NCBI GenBank assembly: GCA_021730285.1
Contig: CP082962.1
Span: forward strand, 2,418,001 to 2,482,000
DNA: 64,000 nt
Direction of reading: 5' to 3'
DNA from: Desulfovibrio sp. JY
GTDB lineage: Bacteria > Desulfobacterota > Desulfovibrionia > Desulfovibrionales > Desulfovibrionaceae
Below are positions 9,435 to 17,322 of the stretch, one piece after another. Both the position numbers and the translations under genes were made by a program. Under the pieces are notes generated by a model. The model ran no database searches. It was not told where the DNA came from and saw only the letters and a program-made list of their open reading frames with translations. Numbering within the stretch: position 1 is the first letter of the stretch; every line of letters starts with the position of its first letter.

Positions 9435-10547
9435 TCAATCTCTGGATATCCCGCCGGAGGGATTGCTGGTCACATGACAAACCCCCGCCGGGGTTTGGAC
9501 CGCGCAGGGAAAATACTTCTTCTTGAACCAGAGCGACACGTTCACAAGACCGATAAGGACAGGCACTTCGACCAAAGGTCCGATGACCGCCGCGAAGGCT
9601 TGTCCCGAGTTCAGACCGAAAACGGCCACGGCCACGGCAATGGCCAGCTCGAAGTTGTTGGAGGCCGCGGTGAAGGAGAGCGTCGCCGCCTGCTCGTAGG
9701 TCGCACGCGCCCGGATCGACAGAAAGAAAGAGACCAGGAACATGACCAGAAAATAGATGAGGAGCGGCACCGCCACCCGGATGACATCCATGGGCAGCGC
9801 CACGATGACTTCGCCCTTGAGGGAAAACATCACCAGAATGGTAAAAAGAAGTGCGATCAGGGTGATCGGGCTGATTTTGGGAATGAAGACGGTTTCGTAC
9901 CACTCTTTTCCCCTGGTCATGATGCCGACGATCCTGGAAATGACTCCGGCCAGAAAAGGAATGCCGAGGTAGATGAAGACACTCTCGGCAATCTGCCCCA
10001 TGGAAATGTCCACTTGCGCGCCCGTAAGCCCAAGCCAGGAGGGCAGGACCGTGATAAAGACATATGCGTAGACCGAGAAAAAGAGGACCTGGAAGATGGA
10101 ATTGAAGGCGACCAGGCCGGCGCAGTACTCGCTGTCCCCGGAGGCCAAGTCGTTCCAGACAATCACCATGGCGATGCAGCGGGCGAGGCCAATCATGATG
10201 AGGCCAACCATGTATTCCGGATAACCATGCAGGAAGAGGATCGCCAACAGAAACATGAGAACGGGACCGATGATCCAGTTCTGGACGAGCGACAGTCCAA
10301 GCACCCGCCAGTTGCGAAAAACCCGTCCCAGGAGTTCGTAACGCACCTTGGCCAGCGGCGGGTACATCATCAGGATGAGCCCCAGGGCGATGGGGATGTT
10401 CGTGGTTCCGACCTGGAAAAAGCCAACGACATTCCTGATCCAGGGCATAAGATAGCCAACAGAGACGCCGACAAACATGGCAAGGAAAATCCACAAGGTG
10501 AGGAATCGGTCAAGGAAGGCGAGACGCCTAGTGATGGATTCGGTCAT
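9435..10547 (-). CDS. acr3: Arsenite efflux permease, ACR3 type
   Basis: Exports arsenite across the inner membrane. About 370 residues with ten hydrophobic segments. ACR3 signatures are seen: a lone Cys in [18 protein letters not shown] (TM4, the arsenite-thiol site of the family) and the [17 protein letters not shown] helix. The start was taken at 10547, where GGAGG is well placed; the longer frame lacks a ribosome site. It is the last gene of the minus-strand arsenic cluster, 76 bp after the CcdA-like gene. Confidence 0.94.
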   Translation of the reverse strand: MTESITRRLAFLDRFLTLWIFLAMFVGVSVGYLMPWIRNVVGFFQVGTTNIPIALGLILMMYPPLAKVRYELLGRVFRNWRVLGLSLVQNWIIGPVLMFLLAILFLHGYPEYMVGLIMIGLARCIAMVIVWNDLASGDSEYCAGLVAFNSIFQVLFFSVYAYVFITVLPSWLGLTGAQVDISMGQIAESVFIYLGIPFLAGVISRIVGIMTRGKEWYETVFIPKISPITLIALLFTILVMFSLKGEVIVALPMDVIRVAVPLLIYFLVMFLVSFFLSIRARATYEQAATLSFTAASNNFELAIAVAVAVFGLNSGQAFAAVIGPLVEVPVLIGLVNVSLWFKKKYFPCAVQTPAGVCHVTSNPSGGISRD

Positions 10548-10623
10548 GGGATGCCTCCGGTCCGTTTCAAGGTGACATCGCGTGGAAGCCATTTCCCTTC
10601 AGGGTACATCGCTCCAGTGACAA

Positions 10624-11331
10624 TCAGACCCCGAAAAAGGGCTTCGAAATAAAATACAACCCCAGGAGTGCGATCAACACCCCGGCGCTTTTGCGAAACC
10701 AGACACCGCCGTGCCGCATGGCTCCATTTTCCAACCACCGCTGCACCAGTGCCGTGGAACTTCCGGCAACCACAATGGGAAGACAGTGCCCCACGGCAAA
10801 CAGCACGATGAGGATCACCCCGGTCAGAATCTTTTCCTGGATGGTGATGATTGCCAAAATAGGCGCTATAAAGCCGAATGTACACGAACCCGATAGTACT
10901 CCATAGGCCAGACCGAGAAGCAGCGCGCCGGCAAGCCCCTTGACCTTGAGCCGTCCCAGCATACCACTGGAGATGGAGCATTTGGCCACCCCCAGCATAT
11001 CGAGGGCTACCCAAAGAAGAATCGCGCCGACGAGAATCGTCCAGTACGACCCGACATCGCCAAGCATGCGTCCGAGCAGGGTACAAATCACCCCAATGGC
11101 CGCAATGGTCACGAACAGCCCGAAAGAGAACGCCACGGCATACTTGGCGGCTTCCCGCCCCTGTATGATTTTACCCTGCCCCGCGACATAGCCGACAATG
11201 AGGGGGATGGACGCCAGATGGCACGGACTGAAAAGGACGCTGACGACGCCCCAGAGAAAGCAACCAACAGCAGCAATGGCCAGGCTGCCTGTCATCCAGC
11301 CATTAATGGCAAGAAACAACTGGTCAAGCAT
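10624..11331 (-). CDS. CcdA/DsbD-like thiol-disulfide membrane transporter
   Basis: 235 residues, six hydrophobic segments. The family's paired membrane cysteines are visible in FSPCHLASIPL (TM1) and LSGSCTFGFIAP (TM4), which shuttle electrons from the cytoplasm outward. The upstream gene (11 bp away) encodes an exported thioredoxin with CIPC, so the pair would deliver reducing power to the periplasm. Inside an arsenic operon this may serve reduction or protection of thiols. Confidence 0.85.
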   Translation of the reverse strand: MLDQLFLAINGWMTGSLAIAAVGCFLWGVVSVLFSPCHLASIPLIVGYVAGQGKIIQGREAAKYAVAFSFGLFVTIAAIGVICTLLGRMLGDVGSYWTILVGAILLWVALDMLGVAKCSISSGMLGRLKVKGLAGALLLGLAYGVLSGSCTFGFIAPILAIITIQEKILTGVILIVLFAVGHCLPIVVAGSSTALVQRWLENGAMRHGGVWFRKSAGVLIALLGLYFISKPFFGV

Positions 11332-11342
11332 GGCATGCCATC

Positions 11343-11705
11343 CTAGTTGGCCAACAACTTGTCCAGCATTTCGGCGAACGGCTTTTCGTCCAGAAAGCCT
11401 TCGTGCCGATAGACTTCCTTTCCCGCCTTATCAAAAAACAGCTGCGTGGGAATTGCCCGGATTCCAAATTTTGCAGCCTGCTCCGGCGCTTCCCGGACAT
11501 CGATGAAAACGATAGCCGCTTTTCCCTGGTACTTTTTTTCCATGGCATCCAGGACCGGGACCATCATCTTGCAGGGGATGCATGTCTTGGCCCCGAGATC
11601 GACGACGGTCACCATGTCCTTGACGGGGACATCCTGCGTTGATGCGGCAGAGACAATTGAAGCACAGGATACCATAACGATAAACAAGAAAGTCATGATT
11701 TTCAT
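11343..11705 (-). CDS. Exported thioredoxin-fold protein (CIPC)
   Basis: 120 residues from the chosen ATG. An N-terminal signal peptide (MKIMTFLFIVMVSCASIVSA) is followed by a thioredoxin fold with the active site TCIPCKMMVPVL and the cis-Pro segment IRAIPTQLFF. GGAGG stands 8 bases upstream of the ATG at 11705, and the earlier in-frame ATG (11717) would clip it. It precedes the CcdA-like gene by 11 bp, its likely reductant. It is periplasmic; the partner substrate is unknown. Confidence 0.87.
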   Translation of the reverse strand: MKIMTFLFIVMVSCASIVSAASTQDVPVKDMVTVVDLGAKTCIPCKMMVPVLDAMEKKYQGKAAIVFIDVREAPEQAAKFGIRAIPTQLFFDKAGKEVYRHEGFLDEKPFAEMLDKLLAN

Positions 11706-11802
11706 GATGTCCTCCACTCTTTTGTGTTCATGTACCTATGCACTAAACATACCATTTTATACTGGCCATAAAACCAGCACAAAGATACCTTAACGCTACT
11801 CA

Positions 11803-11823
11803 TGCGTTTAATAATTAAACGCA
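11803..11823. promoter_or_regulatory. Perfect 21-bp palindrome upstream of the exported thioredoxin
   Basis: TGCGTTTAAT-A-ATTAAACGCA, centred about 108 bp upstream of the start codon at 11705. On the minus strand a plausible promoter (TTTGTG, 16-base spacer, TATAAA) lies between it and the gene. This looks like an operator or activator site for a second, internal promoter of the arsenic cluster. The binding protein is unknown; the sequence is not the TTGGCAAAA type seen upstream of arsR. Confidence 0.55.
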
Positions 11824-11885
11824 CACCAGTTACACTACGGAAATAAAATATACATATCGGGGGACATGCATGTTTTACATAAAGC

Positions 11886-11918
11886 TTTGGCCACCAATCC
11901 TCTTGACCGGTGGCCAAA
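11886..11918 (-). terminator. Stem-loop splitting the arsenic cluster
   Basis: Ten-base arms TTTGGCCACC (11886-11895) and GGTGGCCAAA (11909-11918) pair perfectly around a 13-base loop. It lies 41 bp after the stop of the small CXXC protein, in transcript direction. The T-run after the stem is weak, so partial termination or RNA processing between the two halves of the cluster is more likely than a hard stop. Confidence 0.55.
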
Positions 11919-11958
11919 CATCACACAGCAAGGCCAATCGAGGGAGCGAGAACCATGC

Positions 11959-12192
11959 CTAGGGCTTGAGCCACGAGAGCAGCTCGCTTCTTGAGGGAAC
12001 CTTGCCCACCACCTTGACTTCCCCGTCAATGACGACCGCCGGCGTGGAGAAAACGCCATACCCGGCGATTTGTTGAAAATCGGAAACCTTTTCCACTGTC
12101 GCGGTCACGCCAGTCTCACTGACGACTTCGCGGACCAGCTTCTCCGCTTCCTTGCACTTCGCGCAGCCAGGACCAAGCACCTTTATTTCCAT
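11959..12192 (-). CDS. Mini-thioredoxin (redox-active disulfide protein 2 type)
   Basis: 77 residues, no signal peptide. The active site GPGCAKCKEAEKLV (CAKC) starts at residue 7, and the cis-Pro stretch is FSTPAVVIDGEV. The length and motifs match the small cytoplasmic thioredoxin-like proteins often found next to DUF318/ArsP permeases. GGAGG precedes the ATG at 12192. It sits 32 bp after the permease gene, so it is co-transcribed and may pass thiols or electrons to the permease or to arsenic-reducing chemistry. Confidence 0.85.
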   Translation of the reverse strand: MEIKVLGPGCAKCKEAEKLVREVVSETGVTATVEKVSDFQQIAGYGVFSTPAVVIDGEVKVVGKVPSRSELLSWLKP

Positions 12193-12224
12193 GATTTCCT
12201 CCAAAGGACAGCTTCATTTCGCTT

Positions 12225-13313
12225 TTATATGACCGCATTGAAAAGATACCCCACGAGGAGGATGCCGAGTCCCACAACACCGGCAAAAACAAGGATCAGG
12301 CGGGGCTTGAGCACCTTGCGCAGGATCACCATCTCGGGCAGCGACAAGGCGATGACCGACATCATGAAGGCCAGGACGGTTCCAAGCGCGGCCCCCTTCC
12401 CGAGCAGCGCTTCGACCACGGGCACGATCCCGGCCGCATTGGAATACATGGGCACGCCGACGAGGACGGCGGCCGGCACCGACCACCACGCGCCCTTCCC
12501 CATGATCGAGGCCATGAATCCTTCGGGCACGTAGCCGTGGATTCCGGCGCCAACCGCAATACCGGCCACGACATAGATCCAGACCTTGCCGACGATATCC
12601 TTGACCGCGTGCAGGCCGGCCTCGATGCGATCCGTCCAGGTCTGTTCGTCCGCTGGGACGACGGAAGGATCGGTCCGGATTTTCATGACCCAGTCTTCGA
12701 CATAGGGCTCCAGGTTGAGCTTTCCGAGCACCCACCCCGCGAGTACGGCCACGAACAATCCCGTGCCGAGGTACAGGGCCGCCACCTTCCAACCCAGAAG
12801 GCCGTAGAGCAGGACCAGGGCGATTTCATTGACCATGGGCGCGGAAATCAGAAAGGAGAACGTCACCCCCATCGGCACGCCCGCCGTGACGAAACCGATG
12901 AAAAGCGGCACGGCGGAACAGGAGCAAAAGGGCGTGACGATGCCGAGCAGCGCCGCCATGACGTTGCCGACGGACTCCCGTTTCCCGGCAAGGATTTTTC
13001 GCGTCCGCTCGGGCGTAAAGAAGGTCCGGATGATGCCTACCCCAAAAACCACGAGGGTGAGCAACATAAGCACCTTGGGCGTGTCGTAAAAGAAGAACTC
13101 CAGAGAATCGCCAAGATGGCTTCCCTGGACCACACCGAGCACCTTGTAGGTGATCAGGCGGGAAAACCCGGGCAGCAGGCCATAGACCAGCCACCAGGCG
13201 ACCAGGACCGGCATGAGCAGCAAAAGATAGCGGACAAGCTTCCCGTTGCCCGTCCCGGTCCCCTCGGACACGGCTTCCTTCACGCAGCAGGTCTTGCATT
13301 CAATTGGTTCCAT
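12225..13313 (-). CDS. ArsP/DUF318-type permease
   Basis: 362 residues with eight or so membrane segments and a Cys-rich N-terminal tail (CKTCC). The family's diagnostic TPFCSCSAVPLFIGF lies in the first half, and PMYSNAAGIVPV in the second repeat. Characterised relatives (ArsP) export trivalent organoarsenicals; others are only known as UPF0718. It is embedded between arsR/DGC and thioredoxin genes, supporting a metalloid export role. The large loop around residues 195-235 is soluble. Confidence 0.85.
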   Translation of the reverse strand: MEPIECKTCCVKEAVSEGTGTGNGKLVRYLLLLMPVLVAWWLVYGLLPGFSRLITYKVLGVVQGSHLGDSLEFFFYDTPKVLMLLTLVVFGVGIIRTFFTPERTRKILAGKRESVGNVMAALLGIVTPFCSCSAVPLFIGFVTAGVPMGVTFSFLISAPMVNEIALVLLYGLLGWKVAALYLGTGLFVAVLAGWVLGKLNLEPYVEDWVMKIRTDPSVVPADEQTWTDRIEAGLHAVKDIVGKVWIYVVAGIAVGAGIHGYVPEGFMASIMGKGAWWSVPAAVLVGVPMYSNAAGIVPVVEALLGKGAALGTVLAFMMSVIALSLPEMVILRKVLKPRLILVFAGVVGLGILLVGYLFNAVI

Positions 13314-13390
13314 TCCAAATCTCCCGGTTCACTGGGCAGCGCCTTGGCCGCCGAAACGGCCTCCCGCGTCATGCCCCCTGTCGCATCCGA

Positions 13391-13777
13391 CTATTCGCAC
13401 GGATTGGCAAAATGGGGGGCGACAGCCATGGCCACCGACAGCACCCGCTCTTCGGTCACAGGGCTTTCGCCTTTGGCAAATCCCAGATCGGCAAGCTGGA
13501 CGTGGGCAAATTCCGTGAAACCCGCCTGCTCCAGGGTCTTGCGGGCGCAATTCAAGGGACAGCCGTCAATGGCGACCACCTTGGCGGCGACTTCGGTGGT
13601 CTTCATGATCCCGCTGACGCGCCCGCCGATCCCAGCCAGGCAAAACATCTTCGCCACACCGTCCGCCGTGAGCTTGCGCGCGGCCTGATCGGCCAGGGCG
13701 CCGACATCGGCCCCGCCGGAGCAGGCGAAAACGAGTTTGGGGGCGGCGGAGCAGCAGCAACTCTTGTTCTCGGACAT
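13391..13777 (-). CDS. DGC-domain putative zinc-binding protein
   Basis: 128 residues beginning MSENKSCCCSAAPK. It keeps the core seen in the putative zinc-binding (DGC) family: FACSGGADVG near the N-terminus, FCLAGIGG in the middle and the name-giving DGCPLNCARKTLE. All three segments carry Cys that could hold a metal. The start at 13777 has GGAGA upstream; the open frame continues upstream without a ribosome site. It is the second gene of the arsenic cluster, with its own inverted repeat 63 bp upstream. The biochemical role of the family is not known to me. Confidence 0.8.
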   Translation of the reverse strand: MSENKSCCCSAAPKLVFACSGGADVGALADQAARKLTADGVAKMFCLAGIGGRVSGIMKTTEVAAKVVAIDGCPLNCARKTLEQAGFTEFAHVQLADLGFAKGESPVTEERVLSVAMAVAPHFANPCE

Positions 13778-13839
13778 GATGGTCTCCAGGTTTTGGTCGG
13801 CATCGGCATACGAGGCGCAATCCCGACGGTATTTGTATG

Positions 13840-13857
13840 TTTTGCCAATCAGCAAAA
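13840..13857. promoter_or_regulatory. Inverted repeat TTTTGC-N6-GCAAAA before the DGC gene
   Basis: Perfect 6-bp arms around CAATCA. On the minus strand it reads ATTGGCAAAA, a block shared with the operator before arsR, so the same ArsR protein may bind both sites. It lies between the arsR stop and the DGC start. Confidence 0.5.
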
Positions 13858-13874
13858 TATAATGACAAAAAAAT

Positions 13875-14186
13875 TTAGGCGCTCTCGCCCTGACGGGTAC
13901 AAGACGCCTGCGCCGCGACATGTTGCATGCAGCTGAAGAGCTTCAAGACGCAGGGGGTCAGCAGCCGATAGTACACCTGCGTGCCCCGTTTTTCGGAATC
14001 GACAATCCCTGCTTCACGCAGCACGCTTAAATGCTTCGACATCGTCGACATATCGACTCCCGCCAGCTCGGTCAGTTCGCAAACGCACCGCTGCCCGTGC
14101 GACAGCGCATCGACGACAAGCATGCGCGTTTCATGGGCTAATGCCTTGAAAATTTTAACTTGCTGTGAAAAGCGGCGCGATTTCAT
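13875..14186 (-). CDS. arsR: ArsR-family metalloregulator
   Basis: 103 residues. Winged helix with the family's arsenite-type ligand motif RCVCELTEL in the recognition-helix approach, then MSTMSKHLSVLREAGIV and the wing KRGTQVYYRL. A C-terminal Cys-rich tail (CVLKLFSCMQH, QASC) may add ligands. The start at 14186 is preceded by TTGGAG; the longer open frame upstream covers the promoter. It is the first gene of the cluster. Expected to repress the operon until As(III) or Sb(III) binds. Confidence 0.9.
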   Translation of the reverse strand: MKSRRFSQQVKIFKALAHETRMLVVDALSHGQRCVCELTELAGVDMSTMSKHLSVLREAGIVDSEKRGTQVYYRLLTPCVLKLFSCMQHVAAQASCTRQGESA

Positions 14187-14209
14187 TGCGAACTCCAAGC
14201 ATTGACTAA

Positions 14210-14242
14210 TTGGCAAAATAGCCAAGTACCGAGGAATGTCAA
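14210..14242 (-). promoter_or_regulatory. arsR promoter with overlapping operator
   Basis: On the minus strand a consensus -35 TTGACA (14237-14242) and -10 TATTTT (14215-14220) are 16 bp apart. A perfect inverted repeat TTGGC-N6-GCCAA (14210-14225) covers the -10 box. Repressor binding here would block polymerase, as expected for autoregulated arsR. Confidence 0.75.
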
Positions 14243-14389
14243 GCCCAATTGATAAATACAAAATGTGCTCAACCGCATACTTGCCCCAGAAAAGGTTCAA
14301 ACGACTCCTGGCCGAGCGAGACATCGAGATCGAGGTTCATGAGAAGGGAGTCGCCGCAAAAAAAGGGAGGCGCGCCCGCCAGACGCCAG

Positions 14390-14644
14390 CAGGTGGCGCT
14401 TGCGCAGCGACGCGGACTGTCGCAGCGCAGGGCGTGTGGACAACGTCTTTATCGAGCGGCTGTGGCGCTCAGTGAAATGGGAGTGCGGCTACCTGCGGGA
14501 ACTCGAAACCGGCAGCCAGGCCCGTCAGGCGCTTGGCGATTGGTTCCACTTCTACAATGAGCAGCGACCGCATACGGCTTTTGACGGTCGCCGGCCCATG
14601 GACGTATGCCGGGATGGCCACTCGGCCTCAAAGGCGGCATGAGC
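14390..14644 (+). pseudogene. C-terminal fragment of an IS3-family transposase (OrfB)
   Basis: About 80 residues of the integrase core end: RVDNVFIERLWRSVKWE, then a FYNEQRPHTAFDGRRP block that carries the third acidic region and the typical C-terminus. The N-terminal two thirds, including the first catalytic Asp residues, are missing. The element's right end probably runs to about 14705. Confidence 0.8.
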
Positions 14645-14709
14645 ACTCACCGGACTAGAGCTGAACTGCGCCGCCAACCTGTCCAACCGACTCGGACCAC
14701 CTCAGCCAG

Positions 14710-14900
14710 GGGAAAACGCCCAGGAGGGGGCAGGAGGGAGAGAATCCGAGGGGTATCCGGGAAGATGGGGAACGCAGGCCCGGGACCGGGGGGCTAGGAA
14801 AAGTTCAAAGAGAAAATACTGTCATTTTAGCATGTTGAAAATTCAGGTGGCTGCATTTATTTGTTTTCAGCACCAGAACCATCATCAACGATGCTTTTAA
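14710..14900. repeat. R repeat, diverged copy R0
   Basis: The GC-rich part (CCCAGGAGGGGG, then GAGAGAAT..GAGGGGTATCCGGG) lines up with the starts of the copies at 37.6 and 60.9 kb. The following part (CATTTTAGCA, GGCTGCATTTATTTG, TTTTCAGCA) lines up with the middle of the copies at 37.7 and 63.3 kb. It lies upstream of the HTH gene at 15088, as the R1 copy does for its paralogue at 38218. Confidence 0.5.
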
Positions 14901-15018
14901 AGAACATTTGATGACTTCTGGCAGCCCTCTCGGTAAGGAACTTGAATCAAAAACTGGCAATTTTTTCGCTCAATCTTCAAAAATGAACTCCCTTTAACGA
15001 ACCAAGCTCCATGCCAAG

Positions 15019-15046
15019 TTGACAGCAAAGGGATTTAAGTTATCTT
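15019..15046 (+). promoter_or_regulatory. Promoter of the small HTH gene
   Basis: TTGACA (15019-15024), a 16-base spacer and TATCTT (15041-15046) lie about 40 bp before the start codon at 15088, where AAGGAG provides the ribosome site. Confidence 0.6.
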
Positions 15047-15087
15047 CCACAAGAAAATCCGAAGAACAAAAACAAGGAGACTCATCC

Positions 15088-15405
15088 ATGCCTATCGCAT
15101 CGAAATTTGACGCGATGAAACTTCGCACCATGATCACCGAAGGTAAAACTGCTCAGCAAATTATGGATGCCTTCGATATTCCCAAAACCACCCTGAAAAA
15201 CCATCTCACGAAGCTTATGACGCTGGATGAGAAGTTCTATAAGATCGCAGGGATGGATGCTCGTGTGGCATCTGGCAGTGTGAAGCTCTCGAAGAATGGT
15301 CTCCGTCTGTCCCCGACGCTCCTGGCCAACTACGGCTTCAGCCAGGGCGACGAGTTCAAGGTCTCCTGCCTGGAAGAGGGGAAGATTGTCCTGGAGAAGA
15401 AGTAG
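15088..15405 (+). CDS. Small HTH/beta-hairpin protein (copy 1)
   Basis: 105 residues. Residues of about 10-53 look like a helix-turn-helix (ITEGKTAQQIMDAFDIPKTT, then LKNHLTKLM). The end (LRLSPTLLANYGFSQGDEF, KIVLEKK) resembles an AbrB-like swapped-hairpin DNA-binding tail, a resemblance by eye only. It differs from the copy at 38218 at 8 of 105 positions, and a distant relative lies at 49048. The ATG at 15088 has AAGGAG; an earlier in-frame ATG covers the promoter. An R repeat precedes it and a conserved hairpin follows. Likely a DNA-binding regulator of the island; target unknown. Confidence 0.75.
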   Translation: MPIASKFDAMKLRTMITEGKTAQQIMDAFDIPKTTLKNHLTKLMTLDEKFYKIAGMDARVASGSVKLSKNGLRLSPTLLANYGFSQGDEFKVSCLEEGKIVLEKK

Positions 15406-15433
15406 CTGGTTTTTTTGGAATAGTTGTGAAATG

Positions 15434-15468
15434 GCCCACGTCGTCCAGGGAAATTGGTTGGCGTGGGC
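15434..15468 (+). terminator. Conserved hairpin downstream of HTH copy 1
   Basis: GCCCACG (15434-15440) pairs with CGTGGGC (15462-15468). The loop begins TCGTCCAG and ends TTGGTTGG. Related hairpins occur at 38564, 40539 and 62366, each shortly after a plus-strand gene. Confidence 0.55.
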
Positions 15469-15506
15469 GTTCTGTATGTTGCGTGTGGTTTGATGATGGA
15501 GGCCAA

Positions 15507-16061
15507 ATGGACAAAAAACTTGTATGCCCATGTGGTTTAACTTGCTGTGACTGCATGTTCTACAAAGACGAAATTTATGACGCTGCTTTAAAGCTGAAGA
15601 ATCTTATCGTTGATTCTAGACTAGATTTTTTTCTTAAAGCTTGTAGCGATGAAAAGACCCTTGCTGCTATGGGGGAACACTTAGACCTCGGTAGAGGGTC
15701 AACACAAATTGAATTATCAGAAAAGTATGGTATTTTTAAAGAAATTCCAACGTTTATGAACGTCCTCGAAGGAATTATAAAAATACAATGTAAAACGCCA
15801 TGTCGTGAATCAAGAGGCTGTTCAGCTGGTGGGGACACAATAAAATGTACGGCATTGAAGTGCTTGGAATCAAAAAAATATGATGGATGCTGGCAGTGTG
15901 GCGAGTATGAGGACTGTGAAAAGCTCAAATTTCTTAAGATGAGTTATGGTTTTGTCATTAACGAGAATTTAACAACCATCAAGGAAGAGGGTGAGGAAAA
16001 AGTTAGATCACATGGTTCTCAATATTATGCATGGCAAAGAAAACTTTCCAGTACAAGGTAG
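15507..16061 (+). CDS. Cysteine-rich protein, DUF3795-like
   Basis: 184 residues, cytoplasmic. It opens with PCGLTCCDCMFYKDE, resembling the CGLxCxxC start of DUF3795 proteins, and has a second Cys set (CKTPCRESRGCSAGG, CTALKCLESK, CWQCGEYEDCEKL). These could bind zinc or an Fe-S cluster. GGAGG precedes the ATG at 15507. AT-rich and unlike its GC-rich neighbours, so probably horizontally acquired together with the HTH gene upstream. No function can be assigned. Confidence 0.72.
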   Translation: MDKKLVCPCGLTCCDCMFYKDEIYDAALKLKNLIVDSRLDFFLKACSDEKTLAAMGEHLDLGRGSTQIELSEKYGIFKEIPTFMNVLEGIIKIQCKTPCRESRGCSAGGDTIKCTALKCLESKKYDGCWQCGEYEDCEKLKFLKMSYGFVINENLTTIKEEGEEKVRSHGSQYYAWQRKLSSTR

Positions 16062-16224
16062 ATGTGGGCGTTTTTGTAGGGAGTTGAAGGCAGGATCGTA
16101 TGTATTTTGTCATCATGAACCCGATAGCACGACAGATAATGAATCCATGTAGCCAGGCCAATGGGTAATTTTTCTATCCTTCACCGTGGTAATTGAACAA
16201 AATCTATTATTATAGTCTTTCCCA

Positions 16225-16640
16225 GAGAGTGTCCCGAAAATTGGGTAACGCCCCTGGTTGATGGTTCACCCGAGATAGTCTTTGAGCCTTTCCTGGAAGA
16301 AGATCGACAGCTGGGCCATGATCTCTTGTCAGTTCCTCGTTCGCATCGTCCAGCGCTTCTCGGCTTCGGCCACCGCCAGATAGAGTGCCTTGATCAGGGC
16401 AATCTCGGTCGGGAAGACGCGTTTCCCCTGCACGGGTTTTCTGACTCGGCTGTTGAGACTCTCAATGGGATTGGTGGTGTAAATCAGCCGTCGTACCGCT
16501 TCGGGATAATTGAAAAACGTCGCCAGTTCTGGCCAGTGCCGTTTCCAGTCCTTCCACCCAGAGTCGATTCGGACCTTGCGCTTTGAACTCCCGTTTGACC
16601 ACGCCTGAGGCGTATCAGCGCGGATGTTTCGCGGTCGGGA
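16225..16640 (-). pseudogene. IS256-family (Mutator) transposase remnant with nonsense codon
   Basis: The minus strand encodes the conserved C-terminal block (WPELATFFNYPEAVRRLIYT, TNPIESLNSRVRK, FPTEIALIKALYLA). After MRTRN a TGA replaces the Trp codon expected there. The next codons (QEIMAQLSIFFQERLKDYLG) continue the family sequence in the same frame, so this is a point nonsense mutation. The N-terminal catalytic part is missing. GAGAGTGTCCCGAAAATT at 16224 looks like the element's terminal repeat. Confidence 0.82.
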
Positions 16641-16644
16641 CATG

Positions 16645-17022
16645 TCACTGGTCACATGGCGGCGAGGCGGACGCATCCCCGTCTTTGCCGCTTTTTTTAA
16701 ATTCCTCGGTGTAGGCGGTCAGGATGGCGCGTATCATGGTGCCGAACCTGGGTTTGAGTTCCTCACACCGCGTGGAGTTGTGCATTTCTATGCCCTTTCT
16801 TTCACTTCGGATAAGCCCCGCCTCGCGCAGGACCCGGAAATGCTGGGAGAGCGTGGACTTGGGCACAACGCGATTTGGCAGCCGGAGAAAATCGGAGCAG
16901 GTCTTTGGGGCGGTGGATTGCATGATTTCCTTGAGTATTTGAACGCGGATCGGGTCGGATAATGCATGGAGGATGCCCTCGACGGTCACGTCTTCGATGG
17001 CGGGATGATAGAGCGGCTTCAT
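16645..17022 (-). CDS. ArsR-type winged-helix regulator
   Basis: 125 residues. The helix-turn-helix is seen in LHALSDPIRVQILKEIM and KSTLSQHFRVLREAGLIRSE, with the wing ERKGIEMHN. No Cys pair in the recognition region, so it is not an arsenic-type sensor. A ribosome site (GGAAG) precedes the ATG at 17022. It is divergent from the Tat MBL-fold hydrolase at 17323, the probable target, with an inverted repeat between them. Confidence 0.85.
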   Translation of the reverse strand: MKPLYHPAIEDVTVEGILHALSDPIRVQILKEIMQSTAPKTCSDFLRLPNRVVPKSTLSQHFRVLREAGLIRSERKGIEMHNSTRCEELKPRFGTMIRAILTAYTEEFKKSGKDGDASASPPCDQ

Positions 17023-17109
17023 TGCTTCCTTTCCTTAAGCAGCCAGGTGTTCGCCCCGGTGCTCATCCTTGTGGGACGCCGCCACTTGGTGCTTGATGCA
17101 GCTTCGGGG

Positions 17110-17145
17110 TTGACATAGCCCTTGGTAGTTCACAAGATCTGAACT
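17110..17145 (+). promoter_or_regulatory. Candidate promoter/operator between regulator and MBL hydrolase
   Basis: TTGACA (17110-17115) with a weak -10 CAAGAT 17 bases on, overlapped by the perfect inverted repeat AGTTCA-N7-TGAACT (17127-17145). This fits a site for the divergently encoded ArsR-type regulator. The rest of 17023-17322 shows no gene. Confidence 0.5.
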
Positions 17146-17322
17146 ATTGAACATCTGGCGGCCGCAATCGAGATCTCCGGCGAGTTGTCCAGCCGAAAGG
17201 ATACGCCTCCGCATTTGATCCGATCTGGACAATGACGTGTGAACGCGAGCGGATGCAAGCAACCGCCTGGCAGGTGAAAGCTATCTGACCCAGGCAATAA
17301 GCGCAAATGCGAGGAGGGGACC

